Source: Phycomyces blakesleeanus NRRL 1555(-) (lineage: Eukaryota; Mucoromycota; Mucoromycetes; Mucorales; Phycomycetaceae). From it: a DNA stretch of 64,000 nucleotides. The notes beneath the pieces are model-generated. The model worked only from the letters and a program-made list of their open reading frames with translations, ran no database searches and had not been told where the DNA came from. Of this stretch, positions 1 to 12,780 are shown piece after piece. Position numbers and translations under genes: made by a program. The DNA is taken from NCBI RefSeq assembly GCF_001638985.1, contig NW_017265159.1:1-64000 (forward strand), given 5' to 3'. How positions within the stretch are numbered: position 1 is the first letter of the stretch; each line of letters starts with the position of its first letter.

Positions 1-545
1 GGGCATTTTTTTCTTTTTTTGGGTTAAATACCTGGTCTTCAAAATGTATAAGTGTACTGTATAAATCCCAGTCTTTCTTTATATAAAGACGCACACACCA
101 GCTTGTCTGCCAATACCTTGGCTGTGCCATAATAAAATATAGAGTATAAGGTGGTTTGCTTTGTATGTCTTCTTGTAGACTGTGTAGATACTCACTAATA
201 AATTAGAGTCTACGGCTTACAAAAGTCTTTTTGTAGACTGACATTATCAATTTGTGGTGCAAACAGCCTATGTGTACCCATAAGAGAAAGAAACATAGCA
301 GGCTAATCCACAGTGACACTACCACCCATACAAAGGTTGAAATACTGTCTAGTGTTCAGTCAATACTGTTTGGAGAGGACTGTCTATCAGAAATAACCTT
401 AACAGAGCCGCAACAGAAACAAAAAAAATTTTTTTTTTTTTTTTTAGCAATGTCTTGAATCTTCTTTTTACATACCTCATTCATTTCGGGAATCCTCAGT
501 CAAACCTCCATGCATACATTGACTTTACAAATCTACTGGAATCGG

Positions 546-690
546 CACCAACTTCAGAATGCTATCAAAACTAACACCAGCAACCATAACATATCGCTTT
601 TTTTTTTGACACTACTAACATCAACTTCAAAATACTATCAGAATTGACACCAACAACCATAACATATCTTTTTTTTTATTACCACTACAA
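546..690. repeat. Two-copy tandem repeat, about 72 bp
   Basis: Two imperfect copies of a unit of about 72 bp lie head to tail. Each has a segment like ATCAACTTC, then ACACCA and CAACCATAACATATC, and ends in a poly-T run. No gene is implied. Confidence 0.6.
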
Positions 691-1879
691 GATACAGCTC
701 AAAATCATAGCCATATAAAAAAAAATTGACACTCCAAAACCATACATTATATTCCTCTAAGTCTAAGGTTTCATATATCACCATTCTCAGGCATGGCTTT
801 CAACTTTCGCTCACACACAATATTCATATGCTTATATTTCCAGCCTCTTCTTCGATCCCAATGATCACATCCCATCAGACACAACTTTCAAAGCTTCCAA
901 CTTCTAGTATATCTTTAAATATAATCACTCACATTATTCTTCTGTCTTTTACTTCAATCGAATCAAATCTCTCCTGTCTCACCATACTCACTTATCATAT
1001 CTATCTTAGTGTGTTTTTACTCAATTAAACTATGATATTATTCGGATTAACTTTATTTTTTTTTTCTTTGGCCCAATCATGGTAACACTTATGCAAGCTA
1101 AACTTTAATGAGCTCCACATGTTTGATATAAGGTTTTGTGATTTAAAAATTATCAGGTCATTAATATTATTAGGAAGTACAAAAGTCAATATGTTGTGAA
1201 ACAATGCTGGGTACATCATGGGTGTCGGTCTAAGCCTATATCATCTTAATGTAACAGTCGGACCAACTGTAATTTGTAACCTGTACATTCAAAAAGTTTA
1301 AATAAATACCAATTATAAAATTCCAGAAAGTGTTCCCAAATGTAATATATACTGTAAGCACACATATACATGTGTATGTGATATGAATGCTACTGCTATG
1401 TAGTCCGCACAGGGCATACAGACAGTTCGGCGAGCCCTGGAATGATGACCAGTGGAAACTACATCTTTAATACTCAAGTTACATTGTATTATGACAGACA
1501 CCATTAACAAAAGAATTCAATATCACATTCCAAATAAACGTCTCTCTTTTTCATGTAAATTTTAAACATGGAGCCGAGGACAGTGATCCCTTAGGTCCAT
1601 AACAATAGTCGGAATAAAAGTAGATCAATCCCGCTTTATTACCCATTGAACAATGCCTGTAGCCCTTTCTACCCTTCCCTTTATCACTACATTTCCAAAC
1701 CTGTGCGTGTTGGTCATCCTCATCTCCGACAATATATCACCACATTGCCATTAAAGTTAAAGAGCCTCAAACCCCGCGGCATTATGTACTACTTTAAAGT
1801 AAATCTTAATATAGAAAAAAGTATACAAAATATATAGTTTAAGTACAACTTCAATAAGGGACTTCTCAAGCACTGGCTA

Positions 1880-2104
1880 AGGGGCTTCTCAAGCGTCCGA
1901 CAAGACCCAAAAGTTTGTCCAGGATTTCCTTATACGGATTGGTCAGAGTTTCCAAAATTAGTAATCTTTGGACAAAACTTTGGATTTCACTTTTCGCCTA
2001 GACAAAACTTTGTCCATGATTACTAAGTATGGAAACTCCGTCCAATCTGTATAAGGAAATCCTGGACAAACTTTTGGGTCTTGTCGGGCGCTTGAGAAGC
2101 CCCT
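1880..2104. mobile_element. 225-bp MITE with long inverted repeats, TA target duplication
   Basis: The two halves are near-perfect inverted repeats. The left arm starts AGGGGCTTCTCAAGCG and the right arm ends CGCTTGAGAAGCCCCT. Pairing continues inward for roughly 100 bp per arm and leaves a short central spacer. A TA dinucleotide flanks both ends (1878-1879 and 2105-2106), the target-site signature of Tc1/mariner-superfamily elements. There is no coding capacity, so it would be a non-autonomous copy. A partial extra copy of the end (ACTTCTCAAG) lies just left, at about 1861. Confidence 0.85.
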
Positions 2105-4159
2105 TATGTATATTACTTTTATGAGAGAGTCACTGTCAGATTTATTAATAATTTTATACTTCTTTTAAAATGAAAACATATAAAATTGAATTTATAAATA
2201 AATAAAAAATAAATTCATGAATAACTTATGTTAAAGGCTGTATACTCTTTTTCGTTTTCTTTTATTTATCATCTATCATTTAACTGGTCTTTATTATAAA
2301 CATTACAATTTTTCTTTAAATATATACAGCTATAAAGACACTTGTAACATATCAATATTTAATGTTTATTTTGTACTTATCCATAATAATTTTATTAACT
2401 TTCTCAACCAAAGAGCATATATCTCAAATTGACATTTCATACCAAATCCGTGCCCGATAAAATGGTGTATGTCCTGCCTTTCAATACTACTCAAATGGAG
2501 ACTGAAAACATCACTTTCCCACTGCAGGAGTGAGTGTCGGATTTCCATTTTCGAGCTACTTCCAACTCCGAAAATTCGATTTATTTAAAAGCCCGCCGCA
2601 TCTCTTAGCCCACTCGGTTTTTATCGTCTCTAGCTCTTTAACGCACTTGTTTTCAGCAAAAACGAATTACTAGAACGCAAGATAATCAAACATTTGGTTG
2701 AATTACATAAAGCACAAAGGTATAAATTTGTGTTAATTTAAACTGAGGTTATAACTTCTTTTTTTTTTGGACTTTGTGATACAATTTATTAACTTTAAGA
2801 AAACAGTACATGTGCACTGAGTTGTATTCGAGGTTGTAGAAGGATAAGCATGCTAAAATCTGAAACTTTGATTAGAGTATCTTCAGCAGTTCACTTTATT
2901 TTCACTTTTATGTTCAATTTAATAAGATAAAAAGTACACTTTAATTTTTATTTAAAATAAAACAAATCGAACTGTTGAGCTGAGTAACATTTTTTTAGCT
3001 AAAGTGGTAGTATTTGGCTTTAGATAAATTAAAAGGTGTCTCACTGCTGAAGATGTTCAGAAAGTCTAAGTCAAAGGGGAAATGTGTAACAATTTTTGTA
3101 TGTGGAGTTTGCTACCACTTTAAGCAGTGGAAGTTTGTGAAGATTTTACTAGTAAAAATGTAAAAAAGCTAGGCGCGTGACTTTTCTCTTTTCTCTTCAT
3201 AGCACTGCAGAAAATATAAACCAGTGATCACTAAATATTAAACGCCTGTGCAGACTTAGACTTTAAGTCTATGTCTGGTGGTTTTATAACCCTCATCTCT
3301 TTTGTGATCCTCATCTATATACTATCACAGCTAAAATTCGACAGAAAGGGACGCAATACAAAAATAGAGCATTCTATTTTAAACAAATACAAAAAAAAAC
3401 TGCTTTGTTTTTTCTACAAATGTTCCATGTACATGCAACCCCAGTCAAAACTAAATCATCCGTCAAATAAAACTAAATCATCAGTCGAATCTCCATGTTT
3501 CCAGTGACTTCATATAACTACTATAATCGACACTAAAAACCACGGAATCCCACTCTTTTTTTTCTCCTATTAACACCAACACAAAGCTATTCCAAATTGC
3601 ACGGAAAATGGAACTAGCTATCCTATTTTTTGTAATGTGTATTGGAGGTAATGTATTTAAAAATGAGGAAGCTAGAGAACAACTAAAGCTAATTCAGCTT
3701 CGAATCTTTTAGTGTGTAGCGTAGATTAAGCGTATGTATTATCTATTAGGTTAAATAAATGGCGAATAAGGTGTCTAGTTCAGGAAATATTTCCTGGGTG
3801 GCAACGAGGGTGACGAAGATAGTTTGGTGAGTAGCCATATACATATACATAGCTGACCTTCAACTTTTAATATGCTATTGATTTAGATACTAGAGCTTGA
3901 GTGGGATCAGTTTCATGGCTCATATTAGCATGAGGAGGATACTGAGAGAATATACCCAGAGGTCTGCGATATACAATACAGTGGATAATCTAGTGGCTGA
4001 ATTAAACACACATGGAACTAAAAAATAAGCTAAAGTATGCCCAGCTACTATTGTTGTTAATTGGGACAGATGAGGAGCAGTGATAACGTTATGTCAGTGT
4101 TATGTGATTCATTACAGTCACCGCATAAGTAACACATGTGAGTACGGTAAGGCCAAGTT

Positions 4160-7100
4160 GTAGTTAAAAGAGGGAGTAAGTAAGTGCCTAGAGAGTCTTG
4201 TTCATCTCTATCCTATGAGGAAAAATGGAGCCCTGATCCTTGTCTTGACAGTGAGTACTAGACAAAAACAAATTAGGTTATTTAAATTTTCAAATAGCAC
4301 TGTATACGTGTAGTCTATAATGGAGGCAAAAACTTGATCCTTTAAATCAATTGGAAATACACTACTGAAATGAAAACATTAATAAGAGAAAAAAATTAAA
4401 AAATACTTGTATACCTTTAAACAATGACGGGGAGCATAAATTTGTTACTTGATCCTTGATATCAAATACATAAAAAGGATATGGGTGTCGGTGAATTTCT
4501 CAAAAGCCTTTTATATCTTTAACCAGCTCAAGTTATTTTAAATGATAATTATTTGGTTTCAACTACACATATACTTCTTATATAAAACAATAGTACTGAG
4601 TGGTCAAAGATTGTTGTATACCTAGAATCCATACCTAAAACTAAAGTTTTAATGTTTACCATCAAATATGACTGTAAGGTCCTATAGAAACAGCATAAAG
4701 TAGTTATTGAAACAAATACATATGCAGGTATATGATACTCGAGCCCGAAATCTTGATCGTTGGGCTTGTCTGTTTAAAATAATATATAAAAGTAATTTGC
4801 AGTAATATATTCAAAGAAACTGGTATACATGTAACCCTTAATAGAGATTGAGTTTTTTAGCATTGGATTTTGCTGTCGAAATAGTAAAAAAAGACAAATA
4901 TAGCTGTGGCCCACAATAGAGAGTAGAATACTGATACCTGGTATCGGCTGTAAAAAAAATTAGTAAATACAATTTTCAGTGAGAAAATTTTAAAACTCCT
5001 CCTATGTCTTTAATCCTTAATAAAGAATAGAACAATGATAATTGACCTAAACTACGAAGAGAAAAAAAAATAAGCAAATACAAGCATCATTCAAAGAAAA
5101 AATGGGCAACTAAACAATGTATACCTGTAACATATGAATAAGAGTTAAACAATGATCTTTGACACCAACTGTGAAATTATAAGTATTTATAACCATCAGT
5201 GAATAGATTCACAAAGAGACTTGTATACCTACGGCCCATGATGTAGAGCAGAGCCATAAATTTTGGACTTGGCGATTAAAAGACTAGACAAATAAAAGCG
5301 ACAGGTATTAACTGCTTAAAGAGTCATGTATACATATAGCCCAAAATGGGCAGCGGAATATTGATCGTTCGCCCTGGTGATAAATAGACTAAAAAAAGAA
5401 AGCCAACAATAAGTATATGTTCAAAAAGAAATATATACCTGTGATCATGAATAAATACTCAAAACTTGATCGTTGGCTTAAAATATAAAAAAAAAGCTAG
5501 ACAAAATAATAGTTGATAGCTAAATACTAAACGAGACATGTGTATCTCATACCCTGGATGTATGGTGAAACCTTAATCGTTGGTTTTGACTATGTCAAGA
5601 TAACTAAAAACAACAACCAGTAAGTAGATGCTCAATATATATATATATATATATATACTGGAGAACTTGGACGGGCAACAGAGGCTTTATAGTTTGGCTT
5701 TGACTGTGTAAACACTAGAATAATCTAATTGATAGTAAGAAAATATTTAAAGAGCTTTGTATACCTGATGATTTTTATGGAGAGTGAAACCTTGATCGCT
5801 GGTCTTTGCCGTAAAAAGTATGGGAATATACAGCTTAAAGTAACTAAAGGCTCAAAGAGACTTGTATGTCTATGACTGTAGGAAAATGTCGGAATATTAA
5901 TCGTTGGTCTTTACTATGAAAACACTAGAAAAATACACCTAATAGTAAGTAAATTCTCGGAAATATATATATACCTATGGTTGGAGATGTAGGTCAAAAC
6001 CGTGACTGTTGACATGAGCTGTGAAGATTCTGGACATATAAAACAGGCTGTAAGTAAATGGTGTAATAAAGATGTATGCCTGTAGCCCTGGATGGAAATC
6101 GGACGCCTAATCGTTGGTATGAACTGTGAAATTACTAGAAAAATTAAAACTGATAGTAAGAATATATTCCAATAAAAAAAACCTTGTATGTCTATAAGCC
6201 TTGATGGAGACTAGAGCCGTGAGGGCTAGCATAGAATGTAAAAAAGAAAAAGAAAAAAAAAGATTAAATAGATAGAATCAGTAGTAAAGTAATATTTAAA
6301 TACACTTATATATCTAAGACGTTGAATTAATAGCAGGATCTTGATCGTTGACCAGGACTCTAAAAACGCTTGATAAATGACATTGGCTGTAAAAAAGTAA
6401 TCTAAGAATCTTATATACCTTTACCCAATAATGTTGAGTGGAAACTTGATAATGACCAAAGACTTGATCAATGGACTTAAATGTGCAAACGCCAGAGAAA
6501 TTCAGTCGATATTAAAAAAAATCAAAGATACATGGATATCTTCAACCCTTCCCGGAAAGCTGAAGCTTGATCGTTGGACTCGGATTTAAAATACTAATCA
6601 AATGTAATCGATAATAAATAAATGTTCAAAATAAACGGTGATACCTATGGCTCATGGTTGAGAGTAGGAAATTCATCCCTTGACCTATATATTAAAAGCA
6701 ATAGGCAATAGCAGCCGACAGTTCTAAAAGGGCAATTATACTTGAATGTCTGTGAACCTGGGTGGAGACTAAAATCTTGAACCTTGGTGTGGACTATGGT
6801 ATGACTAGATAAATATGATGGATGACAGAAAGATATTCAAAGGAGGGTGTACGCCTGTTACCTCGACGAATAGCAGAAACTTGATCATCAGCGTTGACTG
6901 TAAAATTATTAGATAATTTCAACAAGCAATGATTAACTATTAAAAAAAAAAGCATATATACCTTTTACCCCAGATGAGCAGCGGAATCTCAATTAGTAGC
7001 CTTGACTATGAAAAGACTAGACAAATATAGCAGACACCAAGCAAATGCTCAAAGAGGTATATATACCAGTAACCCTGCATGAACTATGGAATCTTGAGTG

Positions 7101-10100
7101 TTGGCCTCAATTGTGAAAAGACTACCAAACTAAAGCTGGTAATAGGTAAATGCCCAAAGATACTGGTATACCTAACATCCAAGAAGGAGAGTGGCATCTT
7201 GATTGTTGGCCTTTTCTGCGAGTAGACTAAATAAACACAATTGGCAGTAAGTAAATACTAAAAAGTGGCAGTATATCAGTGATTTTTGACGGGGGTTTGA
7301 ACCTTGACTGTTGAATTGAACTGTAAAAAGACTGCTTCAAACAGCTAGCAATATGTTAATGGGTAAAGAAAGCCACTTGTATCCCTGTAAATCTATGCGG
7401 AAATCGGGCTCTTGATCTTTTGTCTCGACTGTATAAAGTCTGAATAAAGCAACTAGTAGTAAGTAAATGCTTAAAAAGGCATGTATACCTTAACCCTATT
7501 TTTTGAAGTGCAACCTTGATTCTTGGCATGGACTGTAATAGATTAAAAAGATTCAACCAGTGAAGAATAAATGCTAAAATGTGAGTGTGTACCTAGAACC
7601 TTGAATGGATAGAAAGAACATGATCATTTCGCCTTGACTATGTAAACGCTAGGAAAATCTAATTTTTAGTAAATTGCTTAAAGATTCTTGTATACCTGCG
7701 ACCTTTTATGTAGAGCTGAGCATTGAACGCTTGCTACGGAGAAGAAAGGGCTAGAACAAAACAACTGATAGTACCTAAAAAGTCAAAGAGACTTTTATAC
7801 CTGTGAGCCCAAAAAAAATATCAAAGCTTTGATCGCTGGCTTCGGCTGTAAAAACATTATGCAAATATATAGTAAGTAGATTTTTTGGCAGATTTGTATA
7901 CCTGTCCCCCCCGGATAGACAACTTATATTAATTGTGGGCCTTTCCTGTAAAAAGACTAGAAAATATAATAGCTAGTAAGTAAAGGTTCACATAGTCATG
8001 TATACCTTTAATCCTTAATGGAGATTAAAACCCCGATTGCTGGCTTAAACTATAAAAAAGCTAGACAGAATAATAAGTGATACGTGAGTACTAAATGAGA
8101 CCTGTATACCTCAGGCACTAGGTAGATAGTAAAACTTTGGTAATTCAGTTTGAATAAATAAAAATTACTCGAAACAACAAGCAGTAAGTAAACGATCAGG
8201 TATGTACGTATACTTGTTACCCTAGAGGACAGTAAACCTGGATCGATTGGCCTTGGCTGTGTAAAATTAAAAAAATAATAATTAATTAATTAATAAATAG
8301 TAAAATAATACTTAAAAATATTTTTTAAACCTATGGCCTTAGATGGAGAGTAGATGCTTATTATTTAGCATAGACATTAATGAAATTAGAAAAATCAAAC
8401 AAGCGTTATGCAAAGGCTAAAAGAGAATTGTATACCTGTAACCGTGGATGAAGAAGAAATCCTTGTTCTTCGACCTGGGCGGTGAAAACACTAGACAAAA
8501 AAAACAAGCGATAAGTAGAATCCCAAAGAGAAGTGTATACCTGTAACACTGGACGGATATAGGATCCATGATGGCTGGCTTGAACTGTGAAGCCAGTAGA
8601 GAAATAAAGCCAACAGTAACTAAAGGCCGAACTAGATGTATATACCTGTCGCACTGGAAGGAAAACAAATTTTTCATTGTGTAGCCGGATCGTAAACACA
8701 CTAGGCCAATACGAAAGAAAGCATGTAAAGACAGAGAGAAAAGTGTGTACCCGTAACCTTGATTTGAAATCAGATCTTTGATATTTGAACTTTAAGGAAA
8801 AAAACACTAGAAATATATAAATGACAGTAAGTAAAAGCTCAAGAAGACTTGTTTACCTGTAGCCCAAATTTGAGTTTTGATCCTTGCTGTTTGGCCTGGA
8901 GAGTAAAAAAAATAGTCATATATACTTCTAGGTTAGTAATGGCCAAGAACGACTTGTATACCTTCCATAATGGATGTATATTTGATCATCGTTCTTTGCC
9001 ATCAAAAGAAAGTATAAATAAAGAGTATAGTTTGTTTTAAGTAAAGGTTTAAAGGAAACTTGGTTAGCTATAACAATTCATGAAAATCGGATCCTGATAA
9101 TTGCCGTGGATGAGTAGACACTAAAAAAAATTAAAATCCAATGAGTAATTGCTCATCGAGTTTTTGTATACCTATAGCCACGGACTGAATCCGGATCCGT
9201 GAAGCATGATCTTGGTGGATTCAACACTAGAAATAAATAAAGCCGAGTGTGATTGCTCATCGATTTTTGTTATACCTATAACCATATAACGGGAGATCAG
9301 CACCTTGAAGCTCGACCTGGATGACCGGAGACTAGAACTAGATTAAAATAATGAGTATATGCCCATAATGCTTTTTATACCTATACCCATGACCGGGAGA
9401 TCGGAACCTTGATGCTTGATATGGATGGCTGGAGACTAGAAACAGATAAAAGCTAGTAAGTATATGCCGAGAACGCTTTTTATACCTATAACCATGGACG
9501 GGCGATCGGAACCTTGATGCTCGACCTGGATGGCCCAACACTAGAGATATATTAAAACTAGTGAATATATGCCCATAACATTTTGTTATACCTGTCACCA
9601 TTGACGGGCGAGTAGAACCTTGATGCTTGACCTGGATGGCTGGAGACTAGAACTAGATAAAAAACAGTGAGTATACGCCCATAATGTTGTTTTATACCTT
9701 TAACCATGGATTGGCGATCAGAACCTAGATGCTTGACCTGGATGACTGAACACTAGACATATATTAACGCTAGTGAGTATATGTCCCTAATGTTTTTTAC
9801 ATCTATAACCATGGCAGGGAGATGGGAACCTGGACGCTTGACATGATTGGCGGAACACTAGAAATATATTTAAAATAGTGAGTATATTACCATAACATTT
9901 TGTTATACCTATAACCATGGACGGGAGATCAGAATCCTGTTGATTGACCTGGATGACTGAACACTAAAAACATATTAAGACCAGTGAGTATATTTCCACA
10001 ATGTTTTGTTATACCTATAACCTTGGTTGGAAGATCGCAACCTTGACGCCTGATATCGATGGCTGAACACTATAAATATATTATAACTAGTGAGTATATT

Positions 10101-12780
10101 CCCACAACGTTTTGTTATACCTATACCCATGGCCGGGCGATCGGGTCCTTGACACTTGACCTGGATGGCTGAACACTAGTACTAGATAGAAGCTACAGTG
10201 GTCCCTCGATAATTTCAAGGCCAAGGCGGGAACTAAGTACCTTGAAATTATCGAGGGACCACTGTAGTGAGTAAATGCGCATAACGTTCTGTTATACCTA
10301 TAACCATAGCTTGTAGATCGGAACCTTGATGCTTGTCCTGGATGGCTGGAGACTTGAACTATAATAAAGCTAGTGAGTAAATGCGCATAATGTATTGTTA
10401 TACCTATAACCATAGCTGGGAGATCGAAACCGTGATGTTTGTCCTGGATAACTGGAGACTAGAGATAGATAAAAGCTAGTGTGTATATGTCCCTAATGGT
10501 TTTTTTTACCTATAACCATTGACGGGCGATCGGGTCCTTGCCGCTTCACATTGATGACTGGAGACTAGAAATAGATAAAAGCTAGTAAGTATTTGCCCAT
10601 AATGTTTTTATACCTATAACCATGGACGGGGGATCGGGTTCTTGACGCTTGGCACGGATGGCTGGAGTTCACAAATAAATATAAAAACTAGTCAGTATAT
10701 GCCCATAATGTTTTTTTATACCTTTAACCATGGGCGGGCAATCGGAACCTTGACACTTGACCTAGATGGCTGAACACTAGTAATAGATAAAATCTTGTGA
10801 GTAAATGCGCATAACGTTTTGTTATACCTATAACCATGGTTGGGAGATTGGAACTTGGAGGCTTGACATGATTGGCGGAACACTAGAAATATATTTAAGC
10901 TAGTGAGTATATTGCCATAACGTTTTGTTATACCTATAACCATGGACGGGAGATCAGAATCCTGTTGATTGACCTGGATGACTGAACACTAAAAACATAT
11001 TAAAACCAGTGAGTATATTTCCATATTGTTTTGATATACCTAGAACCATGGCTGGAAGATCGGAACCTTGACGCCTAACATCGATGGCTGAACATTATAA
11101 ATATATTAAAACTAGTGAGTATATTCCCAACACGTTTTGTTATACCTATAACCATGGACGGGAGATCAGATCCTGTTGATTGACCTGGATGACTGAACGC
11201 TAAAAACATATTAAAACCAGTGAGTATATTTCCATAATGTTTTGTTATACCTATAACCTTGGCTGGAAGATCGCAACCTTGACGCCTGACATCGATGGCT
11301 GAACACTATAAATATATTATAACTAGTGAGTATATTCCCACAACGATTTGTTATACCTATACCCATTGCCGGGAAATCGGGTCCTTGACACTTGACCTGG
11401 ATGGCTGACACTAGTAATAGATAAAAGCTAGTGAGTAAATGCGCATAATGTATTGTTATACCTATAACCATAGCTGGGAGATCGGAACATTGATGCTTTT
11501 CCTGGATGGATTGGATACTACAAATATACAAAAACAAATGAGTAACTGCTCATAGAGTTGTGATATACCTGATAACCGTGGACTCTGATCGGATCCTTGA
11601 TGCTTGACCTGGATGGAATGGATACTACAAATATACAAAAACAAGTGAGTAAATGCCCATCGAGTTTTGATATACCTGAAACGGTGGACCTTGACTTGAA
11701 CCTTGAAGCTTGACCTGGATGGAATGGATACTAGAAATATACAAAAACAAGTGAGTAATTGCTCATCGAGTTTTGATATACCTGAAAACCGTGGACCTTG
11801 ATCTGAAAACCGTGGGCCTTGACCTGAACCTTGAAGCTTGACCTGGACGGAATGGATACTACAAATATACAAAAACAACTGAGTAAATGCCCATCGAGTT
11901 TTGATATACCTGAAACGGTGGACCTTGACTTGAACCTTGAAGCTTGACCTGGATGGAATGGATACTAGAAATATACAAAAACAAGTGAGTAACTGCTCAT
12001 CGAGTTTTGATATACCTGAAACCGTGGACCTCGACCTGAACCCGCTGACCTTGACCTGAACCTTGAAGCTTGCCCTGGATGGAATAGATACTACAAATAT
12101 ACAAAAACAAGTGAGTAATTGCTCATCGAGTTTTGATATACCTGAAACCGTGGACTTTGACGTGGGCTTTGAAGCTTGACCTGGATGGAACAGATACTAG
12201 AAATATACAAAAACAAGTGAGTACCTGCTCATCGAGTTTTGATATACCTGAAACCGTGGACCTCGACCTGAATCCGTTGACCTTGACCTGAACCTTGAAG
12301 CTTGACCTGGATGGAATGAATACTACAAATATACAAAAACAAATGAGTAACTGCTCATAGAGTTTTGATATACTTGATAACCGTGGACCTTGACCTGAAC
12401 CTTGAAGCTTGACCTGGATGGAATGGATACTACAAATATACAAAAACAAGGGAGTAACTGCTCATAGAGTTTTGATATACCTGATAACCATGGACTCTGA
12501 TCGGATCCCTGATGCTTGACCTGGACGGAAGGCACTAGAAGCATACAAAAGACAATGAGCATATGCTCCTCGAGTCTTGGTGTACCTGTGGCCCTGGATG
12601 GAAACCTGTTCTTGATTGCTTGACTTTGCCTGAAAAGTCCCTACAGAAATATCAAAGACAGTGAATGATTAATCAACGAGCCTTTATATACCTGTAGGCC
12701 TGGATGGAGATCTTATTTTTTATCGTTGACCTTGTTTGTCAAAAGACTAGACAAATATAATCTTCACAATGTGTGTCTTT
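4160..12780. repeat. 8.6-kb tandem array of ~105-bp units
   Basis: A unit of about 104-108 bp recurs in register across the interval, roughly 80 times. The plus-strand landmarks are GTATACCT, then CTTGATCGTTGG or its derivatives, then ACTAGA, then AGTRAGTA. Three subfamilies can be seen. About 4.2-9.1 kb is the most diverged. About 9.1-11.5 kb carries ACCATGGACGGGAGATC. About 11.5-12.6 kb is the most uniform and carries GAACCTTGAAGCTTGACC. Read on the minus strand, most units contain a donor-like GTATAY, a branch-like TTACTYAC and an acceptor-like TTTSTAG. These bracket an intron-sized segment of about 51 bp and an exon-sized one of about 55 bp. Exon-sized pieces vary (54, 55, 56 and 75 nt), so no continuous reading frame is kept. 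I infer a satellite or a repetitive noncoding transcription unit, not a protein gene. Confidence 0.9.
10196..10264. mobile_element. 69-bp pogo/Tigger-type MITE inside the array
   Basis: This is a nearly complete palindrome starting CAGTGGTCCCTCGATAATTT and ending with the reverse complement of that end. TA is duplicated on both sides (10194-10195, 10265-10266). Removing it restores a normal array unit (GAAGCTAGTGAG), so it inserted after the array formed. The CAGTGGTCCCTCG terminus is typical of pogo/Tigger-like elements of the Tc1/mariner superfamily. It has no coding capacity. Confidence 0.9.

Larger units (their letters stand above)
1..4159. other. AT-rich gene-free flank
   Basis: I see no supportable gene here. 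Open frames are short, low in complexity and without recognisable motifs. A minus-strand frame at 2366-2548 has mixed-composition sequence but matches no family I know. The stretch holds a short tandem duplication (546-690), a 225-bp inverted-repeat element (1880-2104), and a segment near 498-552 that resembles one near 3482-3530, suggesting a dispersed repeat. Confidence 0.6.

Noticed and set aside
2366..2548. 60-codon minus-strand frame with mixed composition
   Set aside because: No recognisable domain, no splice partners, and it lies in repeat-rich DNA.
10196..10264. Palindrome considered as a rho-independent-type terminator or structured RNA
   Set aside because: TA duplication, exact repair of the array unit on removal, and the CAGTGGTCCCTCG terminus identify a transposon insertion.
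8406..12562. Several 75-138 codon minus-strand frames with repeated peptides (e.g. SHPGQASRFRS, FCIFLVSIPSRSS)
   Set aside because: They are reading frames through the tandem array. Units near 105 bp preserve frame briefly, but frames break between units and no start, stop or domain pattern supports a protein.
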